This document shows, piece by piece, positions 22,926 to 27,547 of a stretch of 27,547 nucleotides of DNA. Position numbers and translations under genes: made by a program. Source of the DNA: Davidsoniella eucalypti (taxonomy: Eukaryota > Ascomycota > Sordariomycetes > Microascales > Ceratocystidaceae); the NCBI GenBank assembly GCA_004009845.1, contig RMBW01000212.1, forward strand, positions 1 to 27,547, given 5' to 3'. Every line of letters starts with the position of its first letter. The first letter of the stretch is position 1. A model generated the notes under the pieces. That model was not told the DNA's origin. It worked only from the letters and a program-made list of their open reading frames with translations, and ran no database searches.

Positions 22926-24155
22926 TCATAGCTGTACATCATTACGAAGGAGACGGACTTCTTCACCGGGTTTGAAGGCGGGCATGCCGATGTATGGGCA
23001 CCCATCACAGCGGAAGGCATCACCAAGAGCACAGTTTCCGCACGAGCCGGTCTTTCCCTCGACAGTGAAGTCGATCTCGTCGAGATCATCAGCTACAAGC
23101 ATTACCGGGGCAGGAGTAGCAGTGCTAGAGGAAATCTGAGGAGGCGACGCAGAAGAGACCGTCTTTGGTGTGGGCAGCGAGTTGGTAGAGGCGGATAGAG
23201 AGGCAAGGTTGGCGTCAGCGGCTGCACGTACAGCGGCATCTTCAGCTTCAAGACGCTCGGCCAGACCGCAAGTACAGTCTTTGCAGGCACGTCGCCGCTT
23301 ACCAGGCTTAGGCAGGCATTCGGTAGCTATGATATTATGTTAGTGGATATTTACATTACAAGCATGTGATTTCAAGGGTAGGAGAGGTATAGATAGATAT
23401 TGGCACGTGACAGGCAACTTACGAATCTTGATTTCACGGAAGCGATCTTCCTCTGTCAGTAGGTCGTTCTCATCAATGATGTCATCATCGTCGTCGTCAT
23501 CGAGATCGTCGTGTAGATCCACATAGCCAACACCAGCAGGTGTAGCCATATCGACCCTGGGTGCTAATGTGGGTGCTGGCAGCGGTGGGGCCTCGACAGT
23601 CACGGCGAACGGTCTCTTTAGAGAAACAGCACCGTTTCTGTTTGCTGCCTTTTTCTTGCCAAACTTGAGCTTTAGTGGAACAACAGTCTCAGCGCCGTAG
23701 TCCGGCTTTTCGAAGCCTTCGTCGTTTGCCACTAGGCCAGCCAGGACAGCCTCACGCACAACACGGCCCTCCGCGACGCCAGCACCGCGGAATACACCAC
23801 CATCTACTAGGGTATCTGCCACAGCACCGATCACAGCACGGCCAAGGTGTGGAAGGACGTCATTAGCGGTGCCCGCAGCATCAGCCAAGATTATGACGGT
23901 ACGGTAGGTCGACGGGGCTAAGATAACAGCACCAGCGGCAACACGGTCAAGCATTTGCAAGTCGGTGGTAGAGCGGTCTACAGAGGCCAGGGCCGCTGAT
24001 AGAGCCGCCTGGTTGGCAGCTAGCGAAGGCGGGGCTAGAAGCAGGGTCCGTGGCATATTGGCAGGGACAGCAATGGGAGTAGTAGCCGAAGTAGTCTGAG
24101 CCGGCGAAGAGAAGTCGAGGTCCGGAGACAGATCGAGGGCCACGGCAGGGGCCAT
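22926..24155 (-). CDS. DRE2: Anamorsin-type Fe-S cluster assembly protein Dre2 (CIAPIN1)
   Basis: Two exons, 24155-23423 and 23326-22926 on the minus strand, encode 377 residues. Dre2 is an essential cytosolic (partly intermembrane-space) protein that takes electrons from the diflavin reductase Tah18 for cytosolic Fe-S assembly. The first 200 or so residues are an Ala/Val-rich methyltransferase-like domain, the least conserved part of the family. An Asp-rich linker (about 215-240) follows, then the two cysteine motifs: C248-x10-C259-x2-C262-x-C264, and C340-x2-C343-x7-C351-x2-C354. Both are complete and match the spacing known for the family. The 96-nt intron has donor GTAAGT and an ACTAAC branch close to the acceptor and splits the gene just before the first cysteine. 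The start ATG has G at -3 and +4; no in-frame ATG precedes it. DRE2 converges on KEX1. Confidence 0.96.
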
Positions 24156-24334
24156 TACGAGGGAAAAGCTAAGATATATATGGCTGGACTCGTCGTAGTG
24201 GGGTCGCTTCTTTATGTTTAGGCCGGACAACAAACAAGACCGAAAAGAAACTCAGCACGACAGCACAATGAACCGAAAGAGGAGAAAATATATGAGCGGT
24301 AGTCGGATTTCTGCTTTTATCGAGGAGGGTACGA

Positions 24335-24425
24335 AGAAGGAAAACGAAAGAGCGTCGAGATGTCTGGAAGAATGTAAACAAGACAGCAAAGAAAAAGAAG
24401 GAAGAGAAAAAGAAAAAGAATCGTT
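24335..24425 (-). promoter_or_regulatory. Pyrimidine-rich tract upstream of DRE2
   Basis: Read on the DRE2 coding strand this is mostly CT with repeated CTTTTT blocks, 180-270 bp before the start codon. Such tracts are typical of promoters and transcription starts of filamentous fungal housekeeping genes. The exact start site is not visible. Confidence 0.45.
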
Positions 24426-24545
24426 CTCAAGGCGCTTCTGCAGGTTTTCAGCAAAAACGACGCTCAGAGGCTGCTTAACAATTAAAATCGATGATGAATC
24501 AACGAAATAAATAGAAAGAAAAAAAAGGAAAAACGGCCCGCCAAG

Positions 24546-24553
24546 AACCCTAA
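24546..24553 (-). promoter_or_regulatory. Telobox-like motif upstream of DRE2
   Basis: AACCCTAA on the plus strand, that is TTAGGGTT on the DRE2 coding strand, about 390 bp before its start codon. The same octamer lies upstream of SFM1. A regulatory role is inference. Confidence 0.3.
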
Positions 24554-26273
24554 GAACGGCGGCCAAAAGTGGGATAGCGTGCGATAATAGGCCGAAATCC
24601 AAAAAAATAAAGTGAATTTCTAGTCCTTTTTCGATTTCCCTTAAAGCAGGTTAAATGTATAGGAGGAAAAAATGTAGGGATCCACTTCCCACTAGAGGCA
24701 ATATTTGTGCCACTCCAGTTTTCTTTTTGTTCTCTAGAAAGAACCAGGCAATGTGGATAATAGGAACAACGATGACAAGAAGAGACGAATATATACAAGC
24801 AATAACGGCTTTAACAAACGAAGATCGGGACCGGTGATCGGACAGCTCTTCTTATATTTAAGCAGCAAACACAGCCATCGACTGCAGGAACCAATCGGAG
24901 GGCGTGAAAATCGGATCAGAAGGCAAAGAAGCATAACCACGCAACAAGTCCATCGTCAAGTAAACCCGGTATACAGGGCTCCAGATGCCGTTCTTCCTAC
25001 AACTAGATTGCCAACTCCTACGACTGCAACTTCACTTAGCCCTTCTCTGGCTTGCTTCATAAGCCCATCCACCCACTCGTTACCCCCGTTGGTGACTGAC
25101 CGGCGGATGACAAATGCTTAATACAAGGCACATCGCTGGCAATCGGCCTTCTCCTCTTTACCAAAGTCGTAGCGGCTCGGACCTAAATAAGCATTATTTT
25201 GACACTCTGGGAACGGTGGGTAAATATTATTTGACGCATTCTTCATCCCCCCGCAGACTCTGTTTCGTCTTCTTCTTTCAAAAAATGAGGAGCACGATCA
25301 AATACAATACACACGCTCTAGGATTGGCCAGGCCTTTTAAATGGGAACATGCGCTTTTCTTTCTCTCTATGTAAATACATTAAAGAAAGGAGCCTCTGGT
25401 ACGAAACATTTGAAATCAACGTTCCCATTTTTCTTCCTTCTTTTTTTACCCAATGCATTCTTTACACTATGTAGATTTAGCCGTAGACTGTATTATATGA
25501 TACAGTGTATGTCAAGCATTGGATACTGTGATGTAGTCAGCTTAACCCTACGTTTGAACAACCAGATCGTGAGTTGGTTCGCGGAGGGGCTGGATTGATG
25601 TAACATTTCGTCATCGGAGGAGAAAACATTGCGGTGCAAACGGAAGCGGTAACGGACTCAGAATATGGCGATAGTTTGCTTTAATAACAGAAAAAGATTG
25701 CAAGACAAATATCAAGGAGCTGGGCTACATGTTGTAAAATTCGTGCAATTAAAAGTATATGCTATATTTTAGCATGTCTATAAATCAAAATGTTCATGGC
25801 TAGGACTTTAAGTGATACAGTGAAAGAAAGGCAGATAGTAATAACTATTCATAAGCCGTGATCCGGGCCAAGATCGACAGACCAGATAGTACAGATAGAC
25901 AAAAAGAGAAATGAATGGCAAGCTAGATATAGCCAGGCCTGGATCCTGTCGAGGGCAAAACAAAGACAGCAAAGCAGCAAAGTAACCAAACCAGACAAAC
26001 AGAAGAATCAATGCGCTGTGAATTGCATGGAAAAAAGCACAGAAGACTGTATAGAAGGAATTCTGCACGCAACAGAGCGAAAGGAATATCGGGAAGCGTA
26101 GTTGGACGCGGATCAGACAGGCGCTGATGATACAAGCTGCAGTGTTACCTGAGCCACATTGACATCCAAGACTGGTTGGCTATGCTCTATTCAACATAGA
26201 CCGACTTATATGGTGCGTGCTCTTACAAAGATAGACAGAAAGCCAGTCAGCGTGAGAAGAGGCCTAGGACTTG

Positions 26274-26279
26274 TTTATT
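26274..26279 (-). terminator. Candidate poly(A) signal of the SIS-domain gene
   Basis: AATAAA on the minus strand, about 245 nt beyond the stop codon. It is plausible in position but fungal signals are degenerate. Confidence 0.25.
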
Positions 26280-26523
26280 GGCAACAACGGACAGATAGGA
26301 GAGGATAGATTGATAAGAGAGAAAGTGATTTATCACTGTCTTCTAAGGCATATCTCAGTAGCACTAAGAAAATATAGTCATAGCAACAAAAAATAGTCGC
26401 AAGTAAAAGAAAAAGGCACATAGCCCAGCAGGCTGTGAGAAACGAGGGGGGGGGGTATCTCGACATGGCGTCAAACACAAGACAGACAAACAGAAAATAC
26501 AAGACCATAGGCGAAAGTGGCTA

Positions 26524-27547
26524 TCAATGGCTCAGCACTTGGCTAGCCTCGAGAGCACCGACAATCTGTCCATCGCCATCTAGAAGCGCAACAACTGCGT
26601 CTTCTCCGCGCAGATATTCGCCACCCTCGAGGACATGTGCGTGAGCATTACGGACCACGTCCTTGGCCAAACGCACCTGTGTATCTGCAGCAATGCCGAT
26701 CATCTCATCACGTGCCACCACCAAGCCCGGGACCTGTGTGATCGGCAATAGCAACTGATCATTCCGTAACGCGCGGATCCGACTCGGTGGCAATAGACTA
26801 CCGTCACATAACCGCAACCAGCCTGCACCGTTGGCCGCAGCCGCCGCATCGAAGCCCGCGCGCAACACATCAGCGCCAGTCAGCGCGCCCTCGGAGCCCG
26901 CACATGGCTCGAGAAGCGGCAGCTCGGAGTAGGCAGCGCCGAGGATATCACGTAGTGTCTGTGGTGCGCGGAAGGCTGCGCCGATGGCGCCGCCCGGGTG
27001 GTTTTTGGCAAAGACGGCGGCAAGACCTGGTGCGCCGGGCGCGCTGTGTAGTTCGTGGGCGGCAGTTATGGCTAGTGCGTCACCGACGGCAAGAGCGGTC
27101 GTGGTGCTGGTAGTCGGGGCGCTAACGCCGAAGCTCTTCTTTTCCGCGATCGGAATCGGCGTCGGTAACAGGATCGTAGAGGGCCGAGCGCGGATGAAGG
27201 CGCAATCTTCGGCGCGCGTATGGGCTGTGAGTAGGATGGTCGGGAGTGTTGGCATGAGGTGCTCTTCTAGTAGGAGTAGCTCTGGGGTTTTGCCAGAGAA
27301 TGTAATAACCAGCAGAGTATCGTTCGGCTGGATGTAGCCTAAATCGCCATGTAAAGCCTCGGTTGGGTGTAGAAACACGGCACACATGCCTAGACTGCTA
27401 AAGGTAGCCACCAATTTGCGGCCGATGATACCGCTCTTGCCCACGCCGATGATTACCAGTTTGCCCTTTTCGCCGCGATGGCGTGTGATAGCCGAGACGG
27501 CAGCATCGAAACCTGCCTGTGCTACCGGACTCGTCGCAAATAGATGT
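26524..27547 (-). CDS. SIS-domain sugar-phosphate isomerase homologue (KpsF/GutQ type), 5' partial
   Basis: The frame is open from the stop at 26524 to the window edge, giving 340 visible C-terminal residues; the start lies outside. The family is related to bacterial arabinose-5-phosphate isomerase (KdsD/KpsF/GutQ), which interconverts ribulose and arabinose 5-phosphates for Kdo synthesis; the substrate of the fungal homologues is not established. Visible SIS signatures are GVGKSGIIGRK (34-44), HPTEALHGDLG (60-70), ITFSGKTPEL (81-90), APTTSTTTALAVGDALA (143-159) and NHPGG (182-186). The Lys of GKSG, the Glu of GKTPEL and the His of HPGG match residues conserved in the bacterial enzymes. The tail from about residue 195 is where bacterial homologues carry two CBS domains; only the end (VVALLDGDGQIVGALEASQVL) looks CBS-like. 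No intron is needed in the visible part. The exons are clearly richer in G+C than the flanks. Confidence 0.93.
   Translation of the reverse strand, partial: HLFATSPVAQAGFDAAVSAITRHRGEKGKLVIIGVGKSGIIGRKLVATFSSLGMCAVFLHPTEALHGDLGYIQPNDTLLVITFSGKTPELLLLEEHLMPTLPTILLTAHTRAEDCAFIRARPSTILLPTPIPIAEKKSFGVSAPTTSTTTALAVGDALAITAAHELHSAPGAPGLAAVFAKNHPGGAIGAAFRAPQTLRDILGAAYSELPLLEPCAGSEGALTGADVLRAGFDAAAAANGAGWLRLCDGSLLPPSRIRALRNDQLLLPITQVPGLVVARDEMIGIAADTQVRLAKDVVRNAHAHVLEGGEYLRGEDAVVALLDGDGQIVGALEASQVLSH

Larger units (their letters stand above)
24156..26523. other. DRE2 upstream / SIS-gene 3' region
   Basis: A 2.4 kb stretch between the DRE2 start and the stop of the SIS-domain gene on the same strand. 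Nearest DRE2 is a tract that is CT-rich on the coding strand (about 24335-24425), then an AACCCTAA box at 24546-24553. A G10 run sits at 26446-26455. The open frame at 24753-25121 has no domain and a composition typical of translated noncoding DNA. No gene is supported. Confidence 0.6.

Noticed and set aside
24156..24233. Possible N-terminal extension of DRE2 by 26 residues
   Set aside because: The open frame upstream of 24155 starts with TTG, not ATG, so no start is available; the ATG at 24155 has a good context.
24753..25121. 122-codon open frame between DRE2 and the SIS-domain gene
   Set aside because: Arg/Ser/Thr-rich, no domain, no coding-like base bias.
1..27547. CRISPR array, bacterial operon features, prophage or insertion sequence
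   Set aside because: The genes are intron-bearing fungal genes and no regularly spaced repeats, Shine-Dalgarno-led gene strings or transposase frames were seen.

Overview
The window looks like nuclear DNA from a filamentous ascomycete (Pezizomycotina-type fungus). The evidence is short GT-AG introns with branch points close to TACTAAC, G+C-richer exons in A+T-richer flanks, long CT- or GA-rich tracts, and four proteins that are recognisably fungal. I cannot name the species from the sequence. No tRNA, rRNA, CRISPR array or intact mobile element was found.

Layout. Bases 1-14749 (more than half the window) hold no gene I can support; they are A+T-rich with homopolymer runs, purine tracts and a few short repeats. 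Then come four genes. SFM1 (complement of 14750-18275) encodes a SPOUT-fold protein arginine methyltransferase; it has five exons, including an 18-nt microexon and two introns longer than 1.2 kb. KEX1 (19890-21928) encodes the Golgi carboxypeptidase and is divergent from SFM1 across a 1.6 kb shared upstream region. DRE2 (complement of 22926-24155) encodes the anamorsin-type Fe-S cluster assembly protein and converges on KEX1. A SIS-domain sugar-phosphate isomerase homologue (complement of 26524-27547) loses its 5' end at the window edge.

The genes do not form a pathway. They are separate housekeeping functions: methylation of a ribosomal protein, secretory propeptide trimming, cytosolic Fe-S assembly, and a conserved fungal sugar isomerase of unknown substrate. 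The unusual points are structural: the contrast between ordinary ~90-nt introns in KEX1 and DRE2 and the 1.25-1.36 kb introns of SFM1, the 14.7 kb stretch without genes downstream of SFM1, and clusters of short direct and inverted repeats in the SFM1/KEX1 shared promoter. I did not find a convincing new biological system. All counts and motif positions were read by eye.
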